Notes under the pieces: model-generated | Database searches by the model: none | What the model was told of the DNA's origin: nothing | What the model saw: the letters and a program-made list of their open reading frames with translations, nothing else | Position numbers and translations under genes: made by a program | Assembly: GCA_963843945.1 (NCBI GenBank) | Contig: CAWJMF010000002.1 | Location: forward strand, 1,736,001 to 1,800,000 | Source of the DNA: CAWJMF01 sp963843945 | GTDB lineage: Bacteria; Vulcanimicrobiota; Vulcanimicrobiia; Vulcanimicrobiales; Vulcanimicrobiaceae | DNA: 64,000 nucleotides | Direction of reading: 5' to 3' | Shown here: positions 33,383-41,540 of the stretch, piece by piece | Layout: each line of letters begins with the position of its first letter | Numbering within the stretch: position 1 is the first letter of the stretch

Positions 33383-35170
33383 ATGGCTATTAAAGATCTG
33401 CCCGGCTCGACTACCGGGACGCAGCCCTCGCGGCTCGTCGAGATGTCGTGGGACCCGATCACGCGCATCGTCGGCAGCTTGGGCATCTACACCAAGATCG
33501 ACTTTCAGAAGAAAATCGTCGCGGAGTGCCATTCGACCTCGTCGATCTTCCGCGGCTACAGCATCTTCATGAAAGGCAAGGATCCGCGAGACGCGCACTT
33601 TATCACATCGCGCATCTGCGGCATCTGCGGCGACAACCACGCCGTCTGCTCGGTCTACGCGCAGAACATGGCGTTCGGCGTCCGTCCGCCCGCGATGGGC
33701 GAATGGATCATGAATCTCGGCGAAGCTGCCGAGTACATGTTCGACCACAATATCTTCCAAGAGAACCTCGTCGGCGTCGACTACTGCGAGAAGATGGTCC
33801 GCGAGACCAACCCGAGCGTTTGGGAGAAAGCCAAGAAGACCGAGGCGCCCAACGCCGGCATCCACGGCTACAAGACGATCGCCGACATCATGACGTCGCT
33901 CAACCCGTTCACCGGGGACTTCTACCGCCAGGCGTTGCAGATCAGCCGCTATACGCGCGAGATGTTCTGCTTGATGGAAGGCCGTCACGTCCATCCCTCG
34001 ACGCTCTACGCGGGCGGAACCGGAACGGTCGCGACGCAACAGCTCTTCACCGATTACTACGCGCGCCTGATGCGCTATATCGAGTACATGAAGGTCTGCG
34101 TGCCGCTGCACGACGATCTGTTCAACTTCTGGTACGACGCGCTGCCGGGCTACGAGCACAATGGCGAGCGGCGGATTTTACTCGGCTGCTGGGGCGCGTT
34201 TCAAGATCCGGACCACTGCGACTTCCAGTACAAGAACATGACGAACTGGGGACGCAAGATGTTCGTGACCCCGGGCGTCGTCGTCGACGGCAAGCTCGTG
34301 ACCAACGATTTAGTCAAGATCAACCTCGGCATCCGCATCTTGCTCGGGCACTCGTACTACGACGACTGGCAGAACGAGGAGACGTTCGTCCCGCAAGATC
34401 CGCTCGGCAATCCGGTCGACCGGCGCCATCCCTGGAACATGCACACCCTGCCGACGCCGAAGAAGCGCGACTTCGCGAACCAGTACAGCTGGGTCATGTC
34501 GCCGCGCTGGTTCGACGGTAAGGACCACCTGGCGCTCGATACCGGCGGCGGCGCGCTGGCGCGCATGTGGTCGACCGCACTCTCGGGACTCGTCGACATC
34601 GGCTACATCAAAGCGACCGGAACGAGCGTGAAGATCAACCTGCCCAAGAGCGCGCTGAGCGGGCCGGTTTCGTTCGAGTGGAAAGTGCCGAAGTGGTCGA
34701 ACACGCTCGAGCGCAATCGCGCTCGCACCTACTTCCAAGCGTACGCGGCGGCCGCGGCGCTGCACTTCCTCGACAAGGCGTTCGAGGAGCTCAATGCCGG
34801 TAGAACGCGTTCCTGGGAACCCTTCACCGTGCCCGACGAAGGCATCGGTTGCGGCTTCACCGAGGCGGTGCGCGGCGTGCTTTCGCACCACATGGTCATC
34901 CGCGAAGGCAAGATCGCCAACTACCACCCCTGGCCGCCGACGCCGTGGAACGGCAACCCGCGCGACGTCTACGGTACGCCCGGCCCCTACGAGGACGCCG
35001 TACAAAACACGCCGATCCACGAAGAAAACGGTCCGGACTCGTTCAAGGGCATCGACATCATGCGCGCGGTGCGCAGCTTCGATCCGTGCCTGCCCTGCGG
35101 CGTGCACATGTACCTCGGCAACGACAAGACGATCGAGACCGTCCACTCGCCGCTGGCTCCGTTCGGGTAA
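33383..35170 (+). CDS. [NiFe]-hydrogenase large subunit, group 1h-like
   Basis: A 595-residue catalytic subunit. The L1 motif RICGICGDNH (Cys79, Cys82) and the L2 motif DPCLPCGVH (Cys569, Cys572, His575) provide the four Cys ligands of the Ni-Fe site. A 20-residue tail follows His575, which a dedicated endopeptidase should remove after metal insertion; a candidate protease is encoded at 38302. The enzyme oxidises H2 (group 1h members do so at sub-atmospheric to atmospheric levels). It is co-transcribed with the small subunit, 33 bases apart. Confidence 0.96.
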   Translation: MAIKDLPGSTTGTQPSRLVEMSWDPITRIVGSLGIYTKIDFQKKIVAECHSTSSIFRGYSIFMKGKDPRDAHFITSRICGICGDNHAVCSVYAQNMAFGVRPPAMGEWIMNLGEAAEYMFDHNIFQENLVGVDYCEKMVRETNPSVWEKAKKTEAPNAGIHGYKTIADIMTSLNPFTGDFYRQALQISRYTREMFCLMEGRHVHPSTLYAGGTGTVATQQLFTDYYARLMRYIEYMKVCVPLHDDLFNFWYDALPGYEHNGERRILLGCWGAFQDPDHCDFQYKNMTNWGRKMFVTPGVVVDGKLVTNDLVKINLGIRILLGHSYYDDWQNEETFVPQDPLGNPVDRRHPWNMHTLPTPKKRDFANQYSWVMSPRWFDGKDHLALDTGGGALARMWSTALSGLVDIGYIKATGTSVKINLPKSALSGPVSFEWKVPKWSNTLERNRARTYFQAYAAAAALHFLDKAFEELNAGRTRSWEPFTVPDEGIGCGFTEAVRGVLSHHMVIREGKIANYHPWPPTPWNGNPRDVYGTPGPYEDAVQNTPIHEENGPDSFKGIDIMRAVRSFDPCLPCGVHMYLGNDKTIETVHSPLAPFG

Positions 35171-35179
35171 GCCATCCAC

Positions 35180-35719
35180 GTGGCTGCCGGCGTCTCGGGG
35201 ATGGCCGATCGCATCGAGGAACTGCTCGCGGGCTTCGACGCGGCGGAAACGCCGCGCCGCGCTCGCGAGCGCGCCGAAGAACTCGTCCGAACGGTCGTCG
35301 GAATCTATGGCGACGGTCTCGAGCGCGTTCTTTCCGCCGTTCACGCCGAACTGGGTGATGCGGCCGAGCCAGTGTTCGTACGGCTCTGCGCCGACCCCGT
35401 CGTCGAGAGCCTGCTGTGCCTGCACGGCCTGCACCCGATCGCGCTCGAGGAGCGGATCGATCTCGCTTTGCAGTCGGTCCTGCCGTACATCAAGTCGCAC
35501 AAAGGGAACATGGAGGTTTCACGCATCGAAGGCGACGTCGTGTACCTGCGCCTCGAGGGCAGTTGCGACGGCTGTCCGGCGTCGGCCTCGACCCTCAAGC
35601 TCGCCGTCGAACGGGCGATCCTCGAGCGGGTGCCGGAGATTCGCGAAGTTCGCGCCGAGGAAGGCGCGACGGCGCCGCCCGGTCTCGAAACCTCGGTGCG
35701 GGTCCTGAGCCCAGCGTGA
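35180..35719 (+). CDS. NifU C-terminal-domain FeS scaffold-like protein
   Basis: A 179-residue protein with a GTG start (an ATG seven codons later is an alternative). A helical N-terminal half of about 110 residues is followed by a NifU-type domain with EGSCDGCPASASTLKLAVER, whose CxxC is the cluster-binding site. It probably delivers or repairs FeS clusters for the small subunit. It stands 9 bases after the large subunit and overlaps the DUF5947 gene by GTGA. NifU-like genes recur in group 1h operons of Actinobacteria. Confidence 0.87.
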   Translation: MAAGVSGMADRIEELLAGFDAAETPRRARERAEELVRTVVGIYGDGLERVLSAVHAELGDAAEPVFVRLCADPVVESLLCLHGLHPIALEERIDLALQSVLPYIKSHKGNMEVSRIEGDVVYLRLEGSCDGCPASASTLKLAVERAILERVPEIREVRAEEGATAPPGLETSVRVLSPA

Positions 35720-36366
35720 GCGCGATGGAGCGCGGCGCCAAAGACAACGTTGCCTTGCTGGCGCAGATGCTGCAGAAACGGCCTCCGGCGGGCGAGCGCT
35801 GCGATTTTTGCGCGACGCCCGTGGCCGCGGAGCATGGCCATCTCATCGAACTCGCCGCACGCCGCATCCTCTGCGCGTGCCGGCCGTGCTACATCGTCTT
35901 CGAACCGGAGGGTGCGGCGCAAGGCAAATATCGCGCCGTTCCCACGCGCTACGCCGAGATCGAGGATTTCGCGGTGGACGATCCGACCTGGGACGCGCTG
36001 CAAGTTCCGATCGGACTCGCCTTCTTTTTCTTCAACTCGCTGGAGCAGAGGACGGTCGCCTTCTATCCGAGTCCGGCCGGCGCTACCGAATCGCTGCTCC
36101 CGCTCGAGACGTGGAACGCAATTGCGACGCTGTACCCGCTGTTGGGCTCGCTTCGGCCGGATGTCGAAGCGGTTCTCGTCCAGCGCAACCGCGAGGTCTC
36201 GCGGGCATTCGTCGTTCCCATCGACGCGGCGTACGAGTTGGTCGGGTTGATCCGCACCTCGTGGAAGGGCTTCGACGGCGGTCAGGAAGCGCACGCAAAG
36301 ATCGCCGCCTACTTTGACAAAGTGCGGGCACGCAGCCAAGGGAAAGTCACGGCGAGGGTCTCGTGA
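35716..36366 (+). CDS. DUF5947-family hydrogenase-associated protein
   Basis: A 216-residue protein with a GTG start overlapping the previous stop (an ATG follows three codons on). A conserved CDFCATPVAAEHGHLIE block and ILCACRPCYIVFEP give a CxxC/CxC-x2-C arrangement that could bind zinc or an FeS cluster. The rest is a beta-rich domain with IGLAFFFFNSLEQRTVAFYP. The family is known from hydrogenase operons of Actinobacteria but its function is not established; its placement suggests a maturation or electron-transfer role. Confidence 0.8.
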   Translation: MSAMERGAKDNVALLAQMLQKRPPAGERCDFCATPVAAEHGHLIELAARRILCACRPCYIVFEPEGAAQGKYRAVPTRYAEIEDFAVDDPTWDALQVPIGLAFFFFNSLEQRTVAFYPSPAGATESLLPLETWNAIATLYPLLGSLRPDVEAVLVQRNREVSRAFVVPIDAAYELVGLIRTSWKGFDGGQEAHAKIAAYFDKVRARSQGKVTARVS

Positions 36367-37001
36367 CCTCGCTCGCCTTCGAGGTCGTCGGCGCCCGCGC
36401 CGAACCCTACGCCGTCTCGCCGGCACTCGTGCTGCGCTTGCGCGTGCGCGAGCAGAGCGGCGCGAAGGTCGACGCGATTGCCTTGCGCGTGCAAATCCAA
36501 CTCGAGGTGCAGCGGCGGCGCTACGCCGCCGAGGAGAGCGCGCTGCTCTCCGAATTGTTCGGCGAGCCGTCGCGCTACGCCGACACGCTCAAGCCGATGC
36601 TCTGGACGCACGTGGCCCAAATGGTCGTCGCCTTCGAGAACGAGACGGAAGTCGATCTGCTCGTCCCGTGCAGCTACGACTTCGAGGTTGCCGCGCACAA
36701 GTATCTGGCCTCGCTGCAGGACGGCGTCATACCGTTGAATCTGCTTTTCAGCGGGATGGTCTTCGTCGAGCGTGCGGGCGGCGTGACGCCGGAATTCGTG
36801 CCGTGGAGCTGCGAAGCGCGGTACGCGCTGCCCGTCAGCGTCTGGCGCGAGACGGTCGACGCCGTCTTTCCGAATTCCGCCTGGATCCGCGTGAATCGCG
36901 AGCTCTTCGACGAGCTGCGCCGCTTCAAAATTGCCAGCGGTTTGCCGACCTGGGATGCCGCGCTCGAACGCCTTTGCGAGCTTGCAAGGACAAAGCCGTG
37001 A
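36363..37001 (+). CDS. DUF6084-family hydrogenase-associated protein
   Basis: A 212-residue protein with a GTG start overlapping the preceding stop (GTGA). An N-terminal beta-sandwich half (FEVVGARAEPYAVSPALVLR, then ALRVQIQLEVQRRRY) precedes HVAQMVVAFENETEVDLLVP and a final helix region. There are no catalytic motifs. It occurs as a fixed partner of DUF5947 in hydrogenase operons. It may act as a scaffold for the large subunit or as a binding protein (inference). Confidence 0.75.
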   Translation: MTSLAFEVVGARAEPYAVSPALVLRLRVREQSGAKVDAIALRVQIQLEVQRRRYAAEESALLSELFGEPSRYADTLKPMLWTHVAQMVVAFENETEVDLLVPCSYDFEVAAHKYLASLQDGVIPLNLLFSGMVFVERAGGVTPEFVPWSCEARYALPVSVWRETVDAVFPNSAWIRVNRELFDELRRFKIASGLPTWDAALERLCELARTKP

Positions 37002-38305
37002 CGCAGTTCGTTCCGGCGCTCGATGTCGCGAATGCCGTTCTGTACGAAGGCTACATCCTCTACCCGTACACGGCTTCCGCGCGCAAGAACCGCATTCGCT
37101 GGCAGTTCGGCGTGATCGTTCCGCAAGAGTACGCCAAGTGCGGAACCGGCGAGCCCGCCGAGGCACAAACCGAAGTGCTGCTCGAATGTGGCGGCGACGC
37201 GCAGGTCGACGTGCTCGTACGCTTCTTGCAAGTCGAGGCGCGCAGCGTCGAGGCGTGGTCGGGCAGCGCCTTCGAACCGGTCGACTCGCTCTCGATCGGA
37301 ACGCAGAAGCATCTGACCTTCGACGAGGGCGTCGAGCGCGAGGTGCCGGTCAGCTTGCGCCTTTCAAGCGCGACGCGCGTCGCCGTCCCGATCGCGTTCT
37401 CCGATGAGGAGAGCGTCGAGCTGCTCTATCGCGAGGACGATGAAGTCGCCGGCCGCATTCGCCGCCGGCGCTGGCCGCTCCACGGGGTCGTCGCGGTCGA
37501 GTGCGAGCGCATCGAAGGACAGCCGCTCCTACGGCGACTTCGCGTGCGCGTCGAAAACCAGTCGCAGGTCGTGCCGGGCGAGCGCAGCTCGGCGTTGCGG
37601 ACGTCGTTCGTTTCGAGCCACACCCTGCTCTACGCGCACGGCGGGCGCTTTCTCTCGGCGCTCGACCCGCCGGATTACGCTGCCGAAGCAAAAGCGCTGC
37701 TGGTCAACCGGCACACCTGGCCCGTGCTGGTCGGTGACGAGACGGCCGACTCGCAGCGTTCGCCGCTGGCGCTGTCCTCGCCGATCATCCTCTACGACTT
37801 CCCAGCCGTCGCGCCGCAAAGCGAAGGCGATACCTTCGATGCGACCGAGGTCGACGAGCTGATGATGCTCAGCGTCCTGAGCCTCTCCGACGGCGAGCGC
37901 GACGAAGCGCGCGCCACCGACCCGCGCGCCCGGGCGATCGTCGAGCGCGCCGAGCGCTTCGGCCCCGAAGAGCTCGGCCGCCTGCACGGAACGCTCCTGC
38001 AATCGAAGCGCGCAGCGGAGCCGGATCCCTTCGCGACGCTCGATCTACCGGGCATGGACTGCGTCTTCGTCGAGGGCAAGAAGATCGCAAAAGGTTCGCG
38101 CGTCGTGCTGCACCCGAAGCGGCGCGCCGACGCGTGGGATCTTTTTCTCGACGGTAAAACGGCGACGGTGCGGGCCATCCATCAAGATGTCGAAAACCTC
38201 ATGTACGTCGCCGTGACGGTGGACGACGATCCGGCCAGCGATTTGCACGAGTGGTACGGCCGCGCGTTCTTCTTCTATCCCGACGAAGTCGAGCCGCTGT
38301 CGTGA
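36998..38305 (+). CDS. Hydrogenase-associated hypothetical protein, 435 residues
   Basis: A GTG start overlaps the DUF6084 stop. No characterised family is recognised. The N-terminal 200 residues look like a beta-rich fold (FGVIVPQEYAKCGTGEPAEA then FLQVEARSVEAWSGSAFEPV). The middle has YAHGGRFLSALDPPDY, and the C-terminus has GMDCVFVEGKKIAKGSRVVL, then DDPASDLHEWYGRAFFFYPD. The length and position between DUF6084 and the protease gene recur in actinobacterial group 1h clusters. It could be a large-subunit assembly factor. Confidence 0.65.
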   Translation: MTQFVPALDVANAVLYEGYILYPYTASARKNRIRWQFGVIVPQEYAKCGTGEPAEAQTEVLLECGGDAQVDVLVRFLQVEARSVEAWSGSAFEPVDSLSIGTQKHLTFDEGVEREVPVSLRLSSATRVAVPIAFSDEESVELLYREDDEVAGRIRRRRWPLHGVVAVECERIEGQPLLRRLRVRVENQSQVVPGERSSALRTSFVSSHTLLYAHGGRFLSALDPPDYAAEAKALLVNRHTWPVLVGDETADSQRSPLALSSPIILYDFPAVAPQSEGDTFDATEVDELMMLSVLSLSDGERDEARATDPRARAIVERAERFGPEELGRLHGTLLQSKRAAEPDPFATLDLPGMDCVFVEGKKIAKGSRVVLHPKRRADAWDLFLDGKTATVRAIHQDVENLMYVAVTVDDDPASDLHEWYGRAFFFYPDEVEPLS

Positions 38306-38793
38306 AGCTGCTCGTAGCCGGGATCGGCAACATTTTCTTCGGGGACGACGGGTTCGGTCCCGAAGTCGCCCGCACGCTTGCTGCCGAGCCGATCGAGGGC
38401 GTCAAGATCGAAGACTACGGCATTCGCGGCTTGCACCTCGCGTACGAGCTGGCGGGCGGCTACGACCGCGCTTTTCTGATCGATGCCGTGCCGCGCGGCG
38501 GCGAACCGGGAACGTTGTACGTGTTGGAGCCCGAGCCGGCGGAAACGCAAGCGGCGCCCGACGCGCATCGCATGGATCTCGAAAACGTCTTCGCCTTTCT
38601 CAAGCTGACGGGCGGCGACCCGCCGCCCATCACGATCGTCGGCTGCGAGCCTTCGACCGCGGAAGAAGCGATCGGTCTCAGCGAGCCGGTCCGCGCCGCG
38701 GTAGCACCGGCGGTCAACTTGATCCGGCGCCTCGTCATCCAAACACTCGACGGCAACGACACAAGGAGTAGGCCATGCCCCCAAGAGGTCTGA
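38302..38793 (+). CDS. Hydrogenase maturation endopeptidase (HyaD/HybD-type)
   Basis: A 163-residue protein with a GTG start overlapping the preceding stop. The HybD-like fold starts LLVAGIGNIFFGDDGFGPEV, with the conserved Asp cluster, followed by DYGIRGLHLAYEL, FLIDAVPRGGEPG and DAHRMDLENVFAF, whose His is a metal ligand. It cleaves the C-terminal tail of the large subunit after the Ni-binding L2 motif. The overlap of its end with the next gene is 19 bases. Confidence 0.9.
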   Translation: MKLLVAGIGNIFFGDDGFGPEVARTLAAEPIEGVKIEDYGIRGLHLAYELAGGYDRAFLIDAVPRGGEPGTLYVLEPEPAETQAAPDAHRMDLENVFAFLKLTGGDPPPITIVGCEPSTAEEAIGLSEPVRAAVAPAVNLIRRLVIQTLDGNDTRSRPCPQEV

Positions 38794-39041
38794 TCTTCGG
38801 TTCGCTCGCGTTCGCGGCCGCCTTCGGCGCGGAGCGCCTTTTCGCCAGCATGTCGAAAGACATCGCGCGCTACGACCGCATGCGCGCGATGTCGGGCGAG
38901 CCGCCCCTCGGCAAGCAGCTTTTGGAAACGCTCGGCGGCGCGATCGGCGAGTTCGGCTCCTCGGGGCGGAAAGAAGCGAGCGGCTTCATCGCCTCGCTGA
39001 CCGCCGACGTGGTGCGTTACGCTAAGATGAAGGGCATGTGA
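38775..39041 (+). CDS. Small membrane-associated protein of the hydrogenase operon
   Basis: An 88-residue protein whose ATG follows AAGGAGTAGGCC at good distance inside the protease gene. An N-terminal hydrophobic stretch (GLIFGSLAFAAAFGAERLF) suggests membrane association, followed by a basic amphipathic helix and repeated Lys/Arg/Met-rich segments (YAKMKGM end). Unknown function. In a cytoplasmic hydrogenase without an anchor it could tether the complex to the membrane (inference). Confidence 0.55.
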   Translation: MPPRGLIFGSLAFAAAFGAERLFASMSKDIARYDRMRAMSGEPPLGKQLLETLGGAIGEFGSSGRKEASGFIASLTADVVRYAKMKGM

Positions 39042-39571
39042 GCGCTTCGCTGGGAGAAAGCGTCATACGCTTCACGGTCGCGTCGAGCGACTCTTGGCTG
39101 ACCTTCGAGGCGCGCTCGACCTTGCATCCGGTCCACGGCAAGGCGACGAATTTGGAAGGCTTCATCGAAGCCGCCTGGGAGCCGGACGGCTCCCTCGCGG
39201 CCGAGCCTTCCGCGCGCATGCACGTCGAGTTTCCCGTCGAGCAGTTGCGCTCCGGGAACGCCATGCAGGACCGCGAGATGTGGAAGATCGTCGACAGCAA
39301 GCGGTTCCCTCGCGTCTCGGCCGACCTGCGCGAACTGCGCCCGGCCGCCGGGGCGGGCCGCTACCTCGCCGCCGGCGATATCACCTTAGCGGGCCGCTCG
39401 CGCCGCTACGAGGGTGAGCTCGCGTTCGCCCACGACGCGTGGGAGGTGCGCATCGAAGGGGAATTGAGCGTCGACATCCGCGACTTCGGGCTCAAGCCGC
39501 CGAACCTGCTGATCGTTAAGGTCGATCCCGTCGTGAAGGTCCATCTCCACCTCGTCGCGCGGTCCGGATGA
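39038..39571 (+). CDS. YceI-like protein, first of two
   Basis: A 177-residue protein with a GTG start overlapping the previous stop. The YceI lipocalin-like pattern reads TVASSDSWLTFEARSTLHPVHG, then LEGFIEAAWEPDGSLAAEPS, then VDIRDFGLKPPNLLIVKVDP. There is no signal peptide, so it stays in the cytoplasm, unlike many YceI proteins. Such proteins bind isoprenoid-like lipids. A role in binding a quinone-type electron carrier for the hydrogenase is conceivable but not shown. Confidence 0.8.
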   Translation: MSASLGESVIRFTVASSDSWLTFEARSTLHPVHGKATNLEGFIEAAWEPDGSLAAEPSARMHVEFPVEQLRSGNAMQDREMWKIVDSKRFPRVSADLRELRPAAGAGRYLAAGDITLAGRSRRYEGELAFAHDAWEVRIEGELSVDIRDFGLKPPNLLIVKVDPVVKVHLHLVARSG

Positions 39572-40137
39572 CGGTCATCGAGGAGCGCTCGCGCGGCCGA
39601 GGCGAACACAACGGCATGTCTGTCATCGAGCGCTTCGATGTCGTGCCCGCCGACTCGTCGCTCACCTTTTTTGCCATGTCGACGGTACAGTCGGCCTATG
39701 GAAAAACAACCGAGCTGAGCGGGTTCGTCGATGCGGCCTGGAACCCCGACGGAACCCTCGCCGTCGAGCCGGCGCCGCGCATGCACGTCGAGTTCAAGGT
39801 CGAGAGTTTGCGCACCGGCAACGAGCTGCAAGACCGGGAAATGTGGAAGCTGATCGACAGCAAGCGCTTTCCCAAGATCTCGGGCGACTTGCGCGAGATC
39901 GGCGCGGCCGGCGCGCGGGGACGGTACGCCGCGGGCGGCCAGATCACGCTGGCCGGGCTGGCGCGCCGCTACGAAAGCGAGTTCACGCTCGATCACGAGC
40001 CCAAGCGCTTGGTCCTCGACGGGGAAGTCAAAATCGACGTGCGCGATTTCGGGCTGAAACCGATCAACCTGCTCGTCCTCAGCGTCGCGCCGCTCGTGCG
40101 CGTCCGCCTCCACCTCGTTACCGCCAGATCGGTGTAG
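39568..40137 (+). CDS. YceI-like protein, second of two
   Basis: A 189-residue protein whose ATG overlaps the preceding stop as ATGA. It is a clear tandem duplicate of the previous gene (FDVVPADSSLTFFAMSTV, DGTLAVEPAPRMHVEFKVES, LIDSKRFPKISGDLREIG, VDIRDFGLKPINLLVLSVAP), again without signal peptide. An extra basic N-terminal stretch of about 16 residues is present. The tandem suggests a heterodimer. hypC starts two bases after its stop. Confidence 0.8.
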   Translation: MTVIEERSRGRGEHNGMSVIERFDVVPADSSLTFFAMSTVQSAYGKTTELSGFVDAAWNPDGTLAVEPAPRMHVEFKVESLRTGNELQDREMWKLIDSKRFPKISGDLREIGAAGARGRYAAGGQITLAGLARRYESEFTLDHEPKRLVLDGEVKIDVRDFGLKPINLLVLSVAPLVRVRLHLVTARSV

Positions 40138-40139
40138 CC

Positions 40140-40421
40140 ATGTGCCTCGCAATCCCCGGCCAAATCGTAGAGATCGACCCCGAACAGCCGCTGCTCGCGC
40201 GGGTCGACGTGGGCGGCGTGCGGCGCAACGTCAACATCGGGTTGCTCGAGGCGGGCGAGGCGGCGGCCGGCGATTGGATTCTCATTCACGTCGGCTTCGC
40301 CCTGAGCAAGATCGACGAGGAGCAGGCGCGCGACCAGCTGCGCATGTTGCGCGCGATGGGCGAGGACCAGCTGGCGATCGAGGAAGTGCGGGGGTACTCG
40401 TTCGCGGATCGGAGCGGTTGA
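40140..40421 (+). CDS. hypC: Hydrogenase maturation chaperone HypC
   Basis: A 93-residue protein starting MCLAIPGQIVEID. The N-terminal Cys2 is essential for holding the Fe(CN)2CO moiety with HypD. The ATG is two bases after the YceI stop. It is of normal size for HypC/HupF. It forms a chain of maturation genes with hypD, E and F in canonical order. Confidence 0.97.
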   Translation: MCLAIPGQIVEIDPEQPLLARVDVGGVRRNVNIGLLEAGEAAAGDWILIHVGFALSKIDEEQARDQLRMLRAMGEDQLAIEEVRGYSFADRSG

Positions 40422-40424
40422 TCG

Positions 40425-41540
40425 ATGAAGTACGTCGACGAATTTCGCGATCCGGGCGTCATCTCGAGCGTCGCGCGCGAACTCGCGCGCACGGTCGATC
40501 CGGCGCGGCACTACCGCGTCATGGAAGTGTGCGGCGGTCACACCCACTCGATTTACCGCCACGGTTTGCGCGACGTGCTGCCCGAGAACATCGAGCTCGT
40601 CCACGGACCGGGCTGTCCGGTGTGCGTCTTGCCGACCGGACGCGTCGACGACGGCCTCGCGATTGCAGAGCGCGAGGACGTCGTCTTGACGTGTTTCGGC
40701 GATATGATGCGCGTGCCGGGAACGAAGGGCACGCCCCTCGAGCTCAAGGCCCAGGGCGCCGACATCCGCATGGTTTACTCGCCGCTCGATGCGCTGCGCA
40801 TCGCCCAGCAGAATCCCGGCAAACACGTCTGCTTTTTCGCGATCGGTTTCGAGACGACGGCGCCTTCGACGGCTTTGACGATCCTGCGCGCGCGCGAGCT
40901 GGGCGTGCAGAACTTCTCCGTGTTCTGCAATCACGTCACGATCGTCCCGGCTATGCGCGCCATCCTCGACTCGCCGGACATGCGCATCGACGGCTTCGTG
41001 GGACCGGGTCACGTTTCGTCGATCACCGGATGCCGCCCGTACGAATTCATCGCCGAGGACTACGGCAAGCCGGTCGTGGTCGCCGGCTTCGAACCGCTCG
41101 ATATTTTGGAAGCGATCTTGATGGTCGTGCGTCAGCTGCACGCCGGCGAGGCGCGCGTCGAGAATCAATATAAGCGGATCGTTCCCTGGGACGGCAACCT
41201 GCCCGCACTGAAAGCGATGGCGAGCGTCTTCGAGCTGCGGCCCTTCTTCGAATGGCGCGGGCTCGGCTTCATTTCGCAGTCGGCGCTGGCGCTCAAGCCC
41301 GAACTCGCCGCCTTCGACGCGGAACGCGTCTTCGAGATTCCCGGCGTCCGGGTGACCGATCCGCGCGGCGCGCAGTGCGGGGAAGTGCTCAAGGGCGTCC
41401 TCAAGCCGCCGCAGTGCAAACTATTCGGAACCGAATGCAACCCCGAACATCCGGTCGGAGCCCTTATGGTTTCGAGCGAGGGCGCGTGCGCGGCATACTA
41501 TCGCTACGCGCTGTACGCGGCGGCCGAGGCGCCGGCATGA
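40425..41540 (+). CDS. hypD: Hydrogenase maturation protein HypD
   Basis: A 371-residue protein. It builds the Fe(CN)2CO group with HypC. Family motifs are EVCGGHTHSIYRHGLRD, HGPGCPVCVLP, GFETTAPSTAL and GPGHVSSITGC. The C-terminal region carries the Cys ligands of its FeS cluster (AQCGEVLKG, PQCKLFGTECNPEHPVGALM then SEGACAAYYRY). The start lies three bases after hypC, and the stop overlaps hypE as ATGA. Confidence 0.97.
   Translation: MKYVDEFRDPGVISSVARELARTVDPARHYRVMEVCGGHTHSIYRHGLRDVLPENIELVHGPGCPVCVLPTGRVDDGLAIAEREDVVLTCFGDMMRVPGTKGTPLELKAQGADIRMVYSPLDALRIAQQNPGKHVCFFAIGFETTAPSTALTILRARELGVQNFSVFCNHVTIVPAMRAILDSPDMRIDGFVGPGHVSSITGCRPYEFIAEDYGKPVVVAGFEPLDILEAILMVVRQLHAGEARVENQYKRIVPWDGNLPALKAMASVFELRPFFEWRGLGFISQSALALKPELAAFDAERVFEIPGVRVTDPRGAQCGEVLKGVLKPPQCKLFGTECNPEHPVGALMVSSEGACAAYYRYALYAAAEAPA

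Noticed and set aside
34310..35500. 396-residue minus-strand frame over the large-subunit and NifU-like genes
   Set aside because: A shadow frame rich in Arg/Val/Asp/Glu without motifs, lying over well-conserved genes on the other strand.
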